Positions 16,153-24,055 of a DNA stretch of 43,583 nucleotides are shown here, in pieces. The notes under the pieces were generated by a model that had not been told where the DNA came from, ran no database searches, and saw only the letters and a program-made list of their open reading frames with translations. The position numbers and the translations under genes are program-made. Each line of letters starts with the position of its first letter. The first letter of the stretch is position 1. Source of the DNA: Streptomyces rochei (GTDB lineage Bacteria > Actinomycetota > Actinomycetes > Streptomycetales > Streptomycetaceae); assembly GCA_002155895.1 (NCBI GenBank), contig MUMD01000251.1:1-43583 (forward strand). The letters run 5' to 3'.

Positions 16153-18405
16153 TCACTCGCTCGGCGACGCGGCCCGCACCGCGTCGCCGAGCCTTTCCGG
16201 TGACCGCTCGACGGGGAAGCGACCGTCCTCCTCGCGGCGCTCGGCGTTCAGCTCCTCGACCGCGCCGAGCGCGTCACCGATCGTCGCGTAGTCCACCGCG
16301 ATGAAGTTCACCGGTCTGCCGCGCCGCCGCTCGCAGGTGTGCGCCCGCTCCAGCACCCGCTCGCGCGCGTTGACGGTCCCGGCGTCCAGCCGCCGGCCAC
16401 CGCCCGCGGTGACGAAGTGGTTGAGCAGGAACAGGCGCTTGTCGGTGCCGCCCCGGTTCGGCAGGCAGGACATCTCGTCCGGGCTGCGGAAGGCGAAGGG
16501 CGTCTCCATGCCGTACCGGTAGAAGTTCCGGTACCACGGCGCGGGCCCGTCGGCCTTCTCCGCGAAGACCACCAGCCGCCGGCCGCCGTCGATCATCTCG
16601 CCCAGCTCCGGCCACGGACGGTCCGGGTCCGGGTCCGGCTCGTACAGCAGGTCGGCCAGCCCGGCCTGCTCGAAGGCGGCCTGGGTGTCCACGGCGCCGA
16701 CCCCGTCCTGGAGGATCAGCGTGACGACCTCCGTGGGGTTCGCCCGCAGCCAGTCGCCGATCTGCCGCAGGGTGGGCGCCAGTTCGAGCGCCCCGGCCCC
16801 GCACACCGAGTGGCACAGCCACAGGCCGGGCTCCGGAGGGTTCACCCGCTCCAGGATGCCGGTGAGCCGCCGCCGCAGCGCCGGCGAGAAGTCGGAGGTG
16901 CTGAGCCGGTCCGCGACCTCCTCCGGCCGCTCCCAGCGGTGCGTGTCCAGGAGCAGGACGCGCACCCCGGCGTCGAGCTGGCCGACGATGTCCGGGTCCT
17001 GGAGGGGACCGATGAAACGGTCCGCGGTCGTGGCCATCGCGTTGTGCGAGGCCAACTGCGCGATCTCGTCGTAGCGGGCGTCGCACAGCTCGGCGCTGCC
17101 CTGGCAGACGCGGGGCGAGGACCCGGTGATCGCCACCGGCGCCAGCATCGTGCCGACCAGCGCGCACGCCGTGACGGCGAAGGTCAGCGCCGGGCCGTGC
17201 CGGGGATCGGTCAGCACCGGCATGCCCGGCCTGGTCTCCCACACCCACCCGACGGTGATCAGCAGGGCGCCCGCGGCGAGCAGGATCACCGCGACGAGCA
17301 CGGCGGTCGTCAGGAGCCGGTCCACGGCCGTGGCCTGGACGTCGGTGAGGAGCCTCGTCGCCGACGGGGGCCAGGAGGCCGGGGAACCGAACAGGGCGCC
17401 GACCGGCATGAGGCGCAGCAGCAGCACCGTCAGGGCCGTCAGCGAGGCGGCTGCCGCCAGTACCCACCCGAGGGGCATCAGCCGACGTCTGACGGGACCG
17501 GGCGTGGACAGCCACAGCAGGGTCAGCGCGGCGGCGCACAGCACCGCCGCCGCCGGTTCCACCACCTCCTGGAAGAGGCGGGTGACGGAGCGGGCGCGGT
17601 CCACCGCGGCCAGCTCCTCCCGTGCCGGGGCGACGTCGACGGTGATGACCCAGGTGCCCTCCCGCGCCTCCCGCAGCAGTTCCGCGGCGGCCGCCCGTAC
17701 CTCCTCGGTCAGCGCGACCGGCGCGACCGAGGCCAGCGCCGCGGCCACGTCCCCGCGGTCCAGGGCCGACTGCACCGTGGGACGGAGGCCGGCCCGCTCC
17801 CCGGCGGGCACCAGGCGCATCAGCGCGTCCGTCGCGGCCACCGCCTGCCCGTGGGACAGCGGCAGCGTCGGCAGGTCCTCCAGCGGCGCCTCACCGGCCA
17901 CCACCTGCGCCGCCAGCTCCGACAAGCGCTGTACGAACGCCTGGAAGTCGGGTTCGGCCCGCTGTTGCAGGGCGGCGACGGCGTCACCGAAGTACGCCTG
18001 GCTCAGCCGCTCCACGTTCGCCACCACGGGCTCCAGGTCGACCGTGACCCGCAGCCGGTCGCGGTCCCCCTCCAGGTAGTGGATCACCTCGGCGATCTGC
18101 CGGTCGCCCATGGCGCGCAAGGTCTCCGGCGGGATCACCACCTTGAGGTTCGAGGTGATGGTGGACTGCGGAACGGGCAACCGGTCCAGCAGTTCCTGGG
18201 TCAGCGGCGTGCCGGCCGGGTCGACCAGCACCTCGTCGTAGAACCGCTGGTAGGCCCGCTCGTCCTCCAGCACCTGGGAGTAGAACTCCGCATCGAGGAC
18301 GGTACTGCGCACGACGGCCGCCGCCGCCAGCACGGACAGGCTCAGCACCGCCACGCACCAGATCAGCACCCCGGCCCAGGGGGAGCGCCGAACCAGTCCG
18401 TCCAT
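16153..18405 (-). CDS. Multi-pass membrane protein fused to a PI-PLC-like domain
   Basis: This 750-residue protein has one helix near residues 11-32, a hydrophilic domain to about 280, four helices at roughly 283-300, 311-332, 364-386 and 406-428, then a C-terminal domain resembling the PI-phospholipase C X-box barrel. Candidate catalytic histidines are in SHNAM (His454) and LCHSVCGAG (His526), with LLDTHRW (Asp487, His489) between. An odd number of helices would put both soluble domains outside the cell. It may act as a phosphodiesterase on lipids or envelope glycolipids; substrate unknown. ATG 18405 was chosen because the first helix follows directly and GAGAATGGGG precedes it. Confidence 0.7.
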   Translation of the reverse strand: MDGLVRRSPWAGVLIWCVAVLSLSVLAAAAVVRSTVLDAEFYSQVLEDERAYQRFYDEVLVDPAGTPLTQELLDRLPVPQSTITSNLKVVIPPETLRAMGDRQIAEVIHYLEGDRDRLRVTVDLEPVVANVERLSQAYFGDAVAALQQRAEPDFQAFVQRLSELAAQVVAGEAPLEDLPTLPLSHGQAVAATDALMRLVPAGERAGLRPTVQSALDRGDVAAALASVAPVALTEEVRAAAAELLREAREGTWVITVDVAPAREELAAVDRARSVTRLFQEVVEPAAAVLCAAALTLLWLSTPGPVRRRLMPLGWVLAAAASLTALTVLLLRLMPVGALFGSPASWPPSATRLLTDVQATAVDRLLTTAVLVAVILLAAGALLITVGWVWETRPGMPVLTDPRHGPALTFAVTACALVGTMLAPVAITGSSPRVCQGSAELCDARYDEIAQLASHNAMATTADRFIGPLQDPDIVGQLDAGVRVLLLDTHRWERPEEVADRLSTSDFSPALRRRLTGILERVNPPEPGLWLCHSVCGAGALELAPTLRQIGDWLRANPTEVVTLILQDGVGAVDTQAAFEQAGLADLLYEPDPDPDRPWPELGEMIDGGRRLVVFAEKADGPAPWYRNFYRYGMETPFAFRSPDEMSCLPNRGGTDKRLFLLNHFVTAGGGRRLDAGTVNARERVLERAHTCERRRGRPVNFIAVDYATIGDALGAVEELNAERREEDGRFPVERSPERLGDAVRAASPSE

Positions 18406-18547
18406 GACCCCATTCTCGTTTCGGCCGACCGTCGTGCGACACCGGCGCGCGACACGGCGTCCGGGTGGTACGCCCTCACACGCGTGCCCCGGCACGGTCG
18501 GCCGATGCGGGGCACCTCGCGCTCGGCACCCCCGACCCGGAACGCGC

Positions 18548-18582
18548 GAGGGGCGGCGGAAGCCCGGCTCCCACCGCCCCTC
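18548..18582 (-). terminator. Hairpin downstream of gap
   Basis: GAGGGGCGG (18548-18556) pairs with CCGCCCCTC (18574-18582), and the loop contains a second short stem. It lies 18 nt past the gap stop on the minus strand. No U tract is present. Confidence 0.6.
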
Positions 18583-18599
18583 ACCGTGCGCCGCGGCGA

Positions 18600-20045
18600 T
18601 CAGGCCGCCGGCGCCGGGTACGTCGGGTACTCCACCCCGGAGACGTGCTGCACGACGCGGACGACCTGGCAGGAGTAGCCGAACTCGTTGTCGTACCAGA
18701 GGTAGAGGATGGCGTTGTCGCCCTCGACCTTCAGCGCGCCGGCGTCCACGATCGAGGCGTGGCGCGAGCCGATGAAGTCGCTGGAGACCGCGTCGGGGGC
18801 GCTGATGAAGTCGATCTGGCGCTTGAGCGGCGAGGTCAGCGACACCTCGCGCAGGTGGTCGAGCACATCCTCGCGGGTGGTCTCGCGGGCGAGCTGGAGG
18901 TTGAGGATCGCGATCGAGACGTCCGGCACGGGCACGCGGATGGAGCTGCCGGTGATCTTCGCCTTGAGGTCCGGGAGGGCCTTGGCGACGGCGGAGGCGG
19001 CGCCCGTCTCCGTGATCACCATGTTCAGCGGCGCGCTGCGGCCGCGGCGGTCCGACTTGTGGTAGTTGTCCAGCAGGTTCTGGTCGTTGGTGAACGAGTG
19101 GACGGTCTCCACGTGACCGCGCTCCACGCCGTACTCGTCGGCCATCGCCTTCAGCGGCGGGACGATCGCGTTGGTGGTGCAGGACGCGCAGGACAGGATG
19201 CGCTCGTCCGGCTTGATGGTGTCGTGGTTGACCCCGTGCACGATGTTGGGGACGTCGCCCTTGCCCGGCGCGGTCAGCACGACCTTGTCGATCCCGGGGC
19301 GCAGGTGCTTGGACAGGCCCTCCCGGTCACGCCACTTGCCGGTGTTGTCGATGAGGATGGCGTCCTTGATGCCGTACGCCGTGTAGTCGACCTGCGTCGG
19401 GTCGTCGGCGTAGATCACCTTGATGGCGTTGCCGTTGGCGAGGATCGTGCTGCTGTCCTCGTCGACCGTGATCGTGCCCTGGAACTGGCCGTGCACCGAG
19501 TCGCGGCGCAGCAGCGAGGCCCGCTTGACGAGGTCCTGCTCACCGCCGCCGCGGACGACGATGGCGCGCAGCCGCAGGCCGTTGCCCGAGCCGGCCTTCT
19601 CGATGAGCAGGCGCGCCACGAGCCGGCCGATGCGGCCGAAGCCGTACAGGACGACGTCGCGGCCCTCGCGGCGGTCGATCTTGTTGGCGCCGGTGGCCCC
19701 GGCGACGGCGTCGGCGGTGAACTCCTCGACCGACAGACCGCGGTCGTCGCTCCGGTAGGTCGCGGCGAGCATGCCGATGTCGATCTGCGAGGGCCCGAGG
19801 TCGAGCGCGGTCAGGGCCCGCAGGAAGGGCATCGTCTCGGTGACCGACAGCTCCGCGCCGGCGATCTGCCGGGCGAAGCGGTGCGTCTTGAGGATGCTGA
19901 CCACCGACTTGTTCACCAGGGAGCGGCTGTGCAGCAGGACGGTGACGTCCCGCTCGCGGTGCAGCTTCCCGATCATCGGGATCATCGACTCCGCGATCTC
20001 CTCGCGGTTCTTCCAGTTGGTGAACGAGTCGTCGTTGACAGTCAC
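18600..20045 (-). CDS. gap: Glyceraldehyde-3-phosphate dehydrogenase, long form
   Basis: This 481-residue enzyme oxidises glyceraldehyde 3-phosphate to 1,3-bisphosphoglycerate with NAD(P). The nucleotide-binding GFGRIGR is at residues 135-141 and the catalytic cysteine is Cys289 in SCASCTTN. The C-terminal WYDNEFGYSCQV is typical. Common GAPDH is about 335 residues; here an extra 128-residue N-terminal segment with no motif I recognise precedes the Rossmann fold. Long GAPDHs of this size occur in actinomycetes and some other bacteria as additional paralogues. Start is GTG 20045 with only a weak GAGAC upstream. It is transcribed alone, divergent from the SseB-like gene. Direction of flux and cofactor cannot be read from the sequence. 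Confidence 0.93.
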   Translation of the reverse strand: MTVNDDSFTNWKNREEIAESMIPMIGKLHRERDVTVLLHSRSLVNKSVVSILKTHRFARQIAGAELSVTETMPFLRALTALDLGPSQIDIGMLAATYRSDDRGLSVEEFTADAVAGATGANKIDRREGRDVVLYGFGRIGRLVARLLIEKAGSGNGLRLRAIVVRGGGEQDLVKRASLLRRDSVHGQFQGTITVDEDSSTILANGNAIKVIYADDPTQVDYTAYGIKDAILIDNTGKWRDREGLSKHLRPGIDKVVLTAPGKGDVPNIVHGVNHDTIKPDERILSCASCTTNAIVPPLKAMADEYGVERGHVETVHSFTNDQNLLDNYHKSDRRGRSAPLNMVITETGAASAVAKALPDLKAKITGSSIRVPVPDVSIAILNLQLARETTREDVLDHLREVSLTSPLKRQIDFISAPDAVSSDFIGSRHASIVDAGALKVEGDNAILYLWYDNEFGYSCQVVRVVQHVSGVEYPTYPAPAA

Positions 20046-20097
20046 GTCTCTATCTTTCGAGCTAGGCGGCGCTCATATGCTAACCCCAACGCCCTTA

Positions 20098-20134
20098 TGA
20101 TCGATCAAGTGGGCCGTACTGTGATCAGATGATC
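20098..20134. promoter_or_regulatory. Cluster of TGATC half-sites between gap and the SseB-like gene
   Basis: TGATCGATCA (20098-20107), TGATCA (20122-20127) and TGATC (20130-20134) lie in one 37-bp stretch, 53-89 bp upstream of the gap start. The first is a 10-bp perfect palindrome. They may be operator sites for a regulator of gap; the binding protein is unknown. Confidence 0.35.
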
Positions 20135-20265
20135 GGGATTGGGGCGCGTCGACCGGCCGTGGCGTCGCACATGATTGCGACCCGTGCGATCGGGTACGCG
20201 AGGCTGGTCCGCCCCCGCGCCGATCACCGGGGCGGGGATGCCACCGCCGTCACCAGGGATCTGTC

Positions 20266-20667
20266 ATGGAAACACCCGCGAACGACAACTCCGTCTCGCC
20301 CGCCCAGCGCGCGCTGGACGCACTTGCCGAGAACACCGAGGACACGGCGGCGCTCGACACGCTCGCCGGCAGTGACGTCCTCGTCCCGGTGCCCGACGAC
20401 GCAGGCGACCAGGAGGACGCCGATCCGGGCATGCTGGCGCTCCCCGTGCTGGAGCAGCAGGGCGGGCGGCAGGTGGTGCCGGTGTTCACCTCCGAGCTGG
20501 AGATGGCGGGCCTGCTGCCGTACGTCTCCCGCTACCGGATGGTGCCGCTGGGCGCCCTCGCCGCGCAGTGGCCGGCCGACGACCTGTCCCTGTCCATCGA
20601 CGCCGGCTCCGAGCACCGCCTCACGCTCACGTCCGACGGGGTGCGGACCCTGCTGGCCCGGCCCTAG
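20266..20667 (+). CDS. SseB-family protein
   Basis: This 133-residue acidic protein matches the SseB N-terminal-like fold seen in many actinobacterial proteins: LVPVPDDAG, LALPVLEQQGGRQVVPVFTSELEMAGL and PLGALAAQWPADDLSLSIDAGSEHRLTL. Function is unknown; in enterobacteria SseB is linked to serine sensitivity, which says little here. ATG 20266 has AGGGA 6 nt upstream. Its TAG stop shares a CTAG palindrome with the stop of the convergent MarR gene. Confidence 0.7.
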   Translation: METPANDNSVSPAQRALDALAENTEDTAALDTLAGSDVLVPVPDDAGDQEDADPGMLALPVLEQQGGRQVVPVFTSELEMAGLLPYVSRYRMVPLGALAAQWPADDLSLSIDAGSEHRLTLTSDGVRTLLARP

Positions 20668-21104
20668 ACGCCCGCCGCCGGCCCGGGGCAGCGGCCCCGG
20701 GCGCGGACGTCCTCCTCGTCGCCGAGCATGCGGGCCAGCACGGCCCGCTGCAGCGGCAGCACCCGCGCGTGCAGCTCGCGGCCCCGGCGGGTGAGGGCGA
20801 CGTACACGCCGCGCCGGTCCTCCGCGCACATCGAGCGCTCCACCAGCCCGTCCTTCTCCAGCCGGGCGATGAGACGGGACAGCGCGCTCTGGCTGAGGTG
20901 GACCCGGCCCACCAGATTCTGCACCCGGCACTGGGAACCGTCCTCGGGCCCCTCGGTCACCAGGAGGTCGAGCACCTCGAAGTCGCTCGCGCCCAGACCG
21001 TGCGGGTGCAGCGCGCGATCGATCTCGCACATGGTGCGCGCGTGCACCGAGAGGATCTCCCGCCAACGCTCCTCGAGCCGCGCACCGGCGGTCCTGGCTG
21101 CCAT
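20664..21104 (-). CDS. MarR-family transcriptional regulator
   Basis: This 146-residue winged-helix regulator carries the MarR signature: LGASDFEVLDLLVTEGP, recognition helix VHLSQSALSRLIARLEKDGLVER and the wing DRRGVYVALTRRG. Two cysteines (in SQCRVQN and SMCAEDRR) flank the DNA-binding region and could allow redox control, which is inference. ATG 21104 is preceded by TACCGT and six bases with no Shine-Dalgarno, suggesting leaderless translation. No obvious target gene adjoins it on the upstream side, so it is either autoregulatory or acts elsewhere. Confidence 0.8.
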   Translation of the reverse strand: MAARTAGARLEERWREILSVHARTMCEIDRALHPHGLGASDFEVLDLLVTEGPEDGSQCRVQNLVGRVHLSQSALSRLIARLEKDGLVERSMCAEDRRGVYVALTRRGRELHARVLPLQRAVLARMLGDEEDVRARGRCPGPAAGV

Positions 21105-21204
21105 ACGTGCACGGTAACACCGGGGCCGTCGTCGGTTGTCCGGGCGACCGACGCGCACGCGAGAAGCCCGCCCCGCACGCGCGGACCGGGCTCCGGAGCG
21201 GGAC

Positions 21205-22236
21205 TCAGGCCGAGTCCCGCCGGACCAGTTCCGTCGGCAGGATCACGGCGGCCGGGTCCTCGCCGCCGATCTGGGCCAGCAGCACCCGGACCATCTCCGC
21301 GCTGATGCGGTCCCACGGCTGCCGGATGGTGGTCAGCTGCGGGCCGGCGGCGACCGCGGCCGGAGAGTCGTCGAAGCCGCCCACCGCCACGTCCTCGGGC
21401 ACCCGCCGCCCGGCCCGCTGCAACGTGGCCAGCACCCCCTGCGCCATCAGGTCGGAGGCGACGAAGACCGCGTCCACGTCCGGGGCCTGCGCCAGCAGCC
21501 GCTCGGCGCCCGCCTCGCCGCTGGCCCGGCTGTAGTCGCCGGAGACCACCAGCCGCTCGTCGAAGGCGACGCCCGCCTCCGCCAGCTCCTCCTTGTAGCC
21601 GGCCAGCCGCTCCACACCGCCCGGGGTGTCCAGGGGCCCGGTCACCATCCCCACCCGCCGACGCCCCAGCGACAGCAGGTGGCGGACCATCTCCCGGGCG
21701 CCGTCCCGGTCGTCGGCGGCCACGTAACTGACCTTCGACCCCAGCCCGATCGGCTTGCCGCACGCGACCAGCGGCACCCCCGCCGCACGCAGCTCCTCGG
21801 CGACCGGGTCCCCGGAGTGGCTGGAGACCAGCAGCACCCCGTCGACGTGCCCCGCCGTGATGTACCGCGTGATGCGCCGCCGTTCGTCCTTCGTCCCGGC
21901 CAGCATCAGCAGCAGCGGGACGTCGTGCGCGGCCAGCGCCTGGGTGCAGCCGCGCAGCAGGACGTTGAAGTTGGGGTCCTCGAAGAACCGCTCCTGCGGC
22001 TCGGTGAGCAGGAAGCCCACCGAGTCGGAGCGCCCGGTGATCAGCGACCGGGCGTGCCGGTTGACGACGTACCCCGTCTTGCGGATGGCCGCGTTGACGG
22101 CCTCCTCCGCGGCCGGACTGACGTAGTGCCCGCCGTTGAGCACCCGTGACACCGTGCCCCGCGAGACCCCGGCCTCGCGTGCCACGTCGTGGATCGTGGG
22201 CGGTCGGCGCCGGCCCCCCGTGTTGCTCATGGTCAT
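21205..22236 (-). CDS. LacI-family repressor of the galactan locus
   Basis: This 343-residue LacI/GalR regulator has a helix-turn-helix (TIHDVAREAGVSRGTVSRVL, residues about 14-33) and a sugar-binding domain (GVLLVSSHSGDP, DAVFVASDLMAQGVL, VAVGGFDD). Unlike bxlR it is the last gene of the importer operon: ATG 22236 overlaps the permease stop as ATGA. Being co-transcribed with its target gives negative autoregulation. Its likely operator is TGTGAGCGTTCACA at 25425-25438. The inducer is probably galactose or a galacto-oligosaccharide, inferred from the GH42 and GH53 genes. It is functionally like GanR of Bacillus; I assign no symbol. Confidence 0.85.
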   Translation of the reverse strand: MTMSNTGGRRRPPTIHDVAREAGVSRGTVSRVLNGGHYVSPAAEEAVNAAIRKTGYVVNRHARSLITGRSDSVGFLLTEPQERFFEDPNFNVLLRGCTQALAAHDVPLLLMLAGTKDERRRITRYITAGHVDGVLLVSSHSGDPVAEELRAAGVPLVACGKPIGLGSKVSYVAADDRDGAREMVRHLLSLGRRRVGMVTGPLDTPGGVERLAGYKEELAEAGVAFDERLVVSGDYSRASGEAGAERLLAQAPDVDAVFVASDLMAQGVLATLQRAGRRVPEDVAVGGFDDSPAAVAAGPQLTTIRQPWDRISAEMVRVLLAQIGGEDPAAVILPTELVRRDSA

Positions 22237-23138
22237 GACTTTACGGCCCCGGAGAGCAGGTCGAGGCTCCAGAAGCGCTGGACGACGAGGAACAGGGCGA
22301 CCAGCGGCAGCACGGCGAGGAAGGCACCGGTGATCACCAGCGTGTAGAGCGCCGGGGTGTTCGCGCCCTGCTCCAGCAGCGTGTGCAGGCCGAGCGTGAT
22401 CGGGAACTTCTCGTCGTCGCTGAGCATGATGTACGGCAGCAGGAAGTTGTTCCACACGGCCACGAACTGGAAGAGGAACACCGTCACCAGCCCCGGCACC
22501 ATCATCGGCAGTGCGACGCGGGTGAAGATCCGCCACTCGCCCGCCCCGTCCATCCGCCCGGCCTCCACCACGTCGGCGGGCACGGCCGCCGCGGCGTAGA
22601 TCCGGGCCAGGTAGACGCCGTACGGGGACAGGACCTGCGGGAGCAGCACGGACAGGTACGAGTCCGTCATCCCCGCCTCGGCCAGCAGCAGGTACTGCGG
22701 CACCGCGAGGATGACCGGCGGCATCAGCACACCGGCGAGGAGCACGTTGAACAGCGCCTCCCGGCCGCGGAAGCGGTAGGTCGCCAGCGCGTAGCCGCTG
22801 ACCGCCGACACGGCCGTGGACAGCAGGGCGCCGAGACCGGCGTACAGGGCCGAGTTGGCCATCCACCGCCAGTAGACCCCGTCGCGGTAGGCGCTCAGGT
22901 CGCCCACGTTGTCGGTGAAGCCCGTCCCCGGCAGGAAGGTGAAAGTGGAGAACAGTTCGCTGCCCGACTTGGTGGCGGCGACGACCACCCAGACCACGGG
23001 CAGCAGACAGTAGAGCGCACCGAGGGCCAGCGTGAGCGTTGGAACCAGCGCCGTCCGGCGGCGGCGCGGCGGTCCCTGGGCGGTGCCGGGCGTGGTGCCG
23101 GCGGCCGGGCGGGTCTTGCGGACGGCCAGGGTGCTCAT
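22233..23138 (-). CDS. Galacto-oligosaccharide ABC importer permease (MalG type)
   Basis: This 301-residue permease has six predicted helices after a basic N-terminal tail of about 28 residues. The EAA loop reads VEAGRMDGAGEWRIFTRVALP near residues 192-212 (key residues E-G-MDGA-G and the final LP). ATG 23138 has GGAGG about 9 nt upstream and overlaps the preceding permease stop by 4 nt. It ends in a 4-nt overlap with the LacI gene. No ATPase gene is nearby, so a shared MsiK-type ATPase is expected. Confidence 0.83.
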   Translation of the reverse strand: MSTLAVRKTRPAAGTTPGTAQGPPRRRRTALVPTLTLALGALYCLLPVVWVVVAATKSGSELFSTFTFLPGTGFTDNVGDLSAYRDGVYWRWMANSALYAGLGALLSTAVSAVSGYALATYRFRGREALFNVLLAGVLMPPVILAVPQYLLLAEAGMTDSYLSVLLPQVLSPYGVYLARIYAAAAVPADVVEAGRMDGAGEWRIFTRVALPMMVPGLVTVFLFQFVAVWNNFLLPYIMLSDDEKFPITLGLHTLLEQGANTPALYTLVITGAFLAVLPLVALFLVVQRFWSLDLLSGAVKS

Positions 23139-24055
23139 CGGGCTGCCTCCTGCTTGTTGCGCCGGTTCGCGGCCCGCAGGAACCCGAAGGACAGCACCAG
23201 GGTGACGAGCGCGATGATCGCCGCCTGCGCGGCGGCGGAGTGGATGTCGCCCTTGCCGAAGGCGTCCTGGTACACCTTCATCAGCGGACTCCAGGTCGTG
23301 GACACGGAGTTGGTCAGGGGCTTGAGGGTGGTCGGCTCGCTGAACACCTGGAGGGTGGCGATGATCGAGAAGAAGAACGTCAGCACCAGCGACGGGGCCA
23401 CCATGGGGATCTTGATCCGCAGGGCGATCTGCAGCGGGGAGGCGCCGTCCAGCTTCGCCGCCTCGTACACCTCGGCGGGGATGGCCCGCAGCGAGGTGTA
23501 GATGACGATCATGTTGAAGCCGGTGCCGCCCCACACGGCGATGTTCGCCAGGGCGAAGTAGAGCGGACCGCCGTCGAGCAGGTCGGGCTGCGGCAGTCCC
23601 AGCCGGTCGAGCGCGAAGTGGAACGGGCTGACGTCCGGCAGGTACAGGAAGCCCCACAGCAGCGCCGCCACCACGCCCGGGATGGCGTACGGCAGGAAGA
23701 TCGCGAGCCGGGTGACCGGGGTGAACCGCACCCGGTCGGAGTCGAGCATCAGCGCGAACAGCAGGGCCAGGCCCAGCATCACGGGCACGACCAGGCAGCC
23801 GTAGCCGAGGACGCGCAGCGCCCCGTCCAGCAGCTCGCTGTCGCCCAGGGCGTCGGTGTAGTTCTGGAAGCCGGCCCACACCTCCTCCCGGGCCCCGGCG
23901 CCCAGGCCCAGCCCGGACACCTCCACTTTGCGGAAGCTGAGATACACCGCGTAGCCGATGGGCAGGGCGAAGAACAGCAGGAACAGGGCGGTCGCGGGAA
24001 GGAGGAAGAAGTAGGGGGCGCGCAGGGCTCCCCTGCGTGCCGTCGTGCCGGTCAC
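23135..24055 (-). CDS. Galacto-oligosaccharide ABC importer permease (MalF type)
   Basis: This 306-residue permease has six predicted helices and the EAA loop core AAKLDGASPLQ around residues 197-207. GTG 24055 overlaps the binding-protein stop as GTGA; a longer open frame upstream lies within the binding-protein gene and is rejected. It should form a heterodimer with the next gene product. Substrate is inferred from the neighbouring galactanase and beta-galactosidase. Confidence 0.83.
   Translation of the reverse strand: MTGTTARRGALRAPYFFLLPATALFLLFFALPIGYAVYLSFRKVEVSGLGLGAGAREEVWAGFQNYTDALGDSELLDGALRVLGYGCLVVPVMLGLALLFALMLDSDRVRFTPVTRLAIFLPYAIPGVVAALLWGFLYLPDVSPFHFALDRLGLPQPDLLDGGPLYFALANIAVWGGTGFNMIVIYTSLRAIPAEVYEAAKLDGASPLQIALRIKIPMVAPSLVLTFFFSIIATLQVFSEPTTLKPLTNSVSTTWSPLMKVYQDAFGKGDIHSAAAQAAIIALVTLVLSFGFLRAANRRNKQEAAR

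Noticed and set aside
16339-18678. 779-codon plus-strand frame opposite the PLC-like gene
   Set aside because: Rich in Gln/His/Arg/Gly with no motif; the minus strand carries membrane helices and the PLC-like signature.
20224-21120. 298-codon minus-strand frame combining MarR and SseB regions
   Set aside because: It is in a different frame from the MarR protein and shows only shadow composition; MarR and SseB motifs are found in the called frames.
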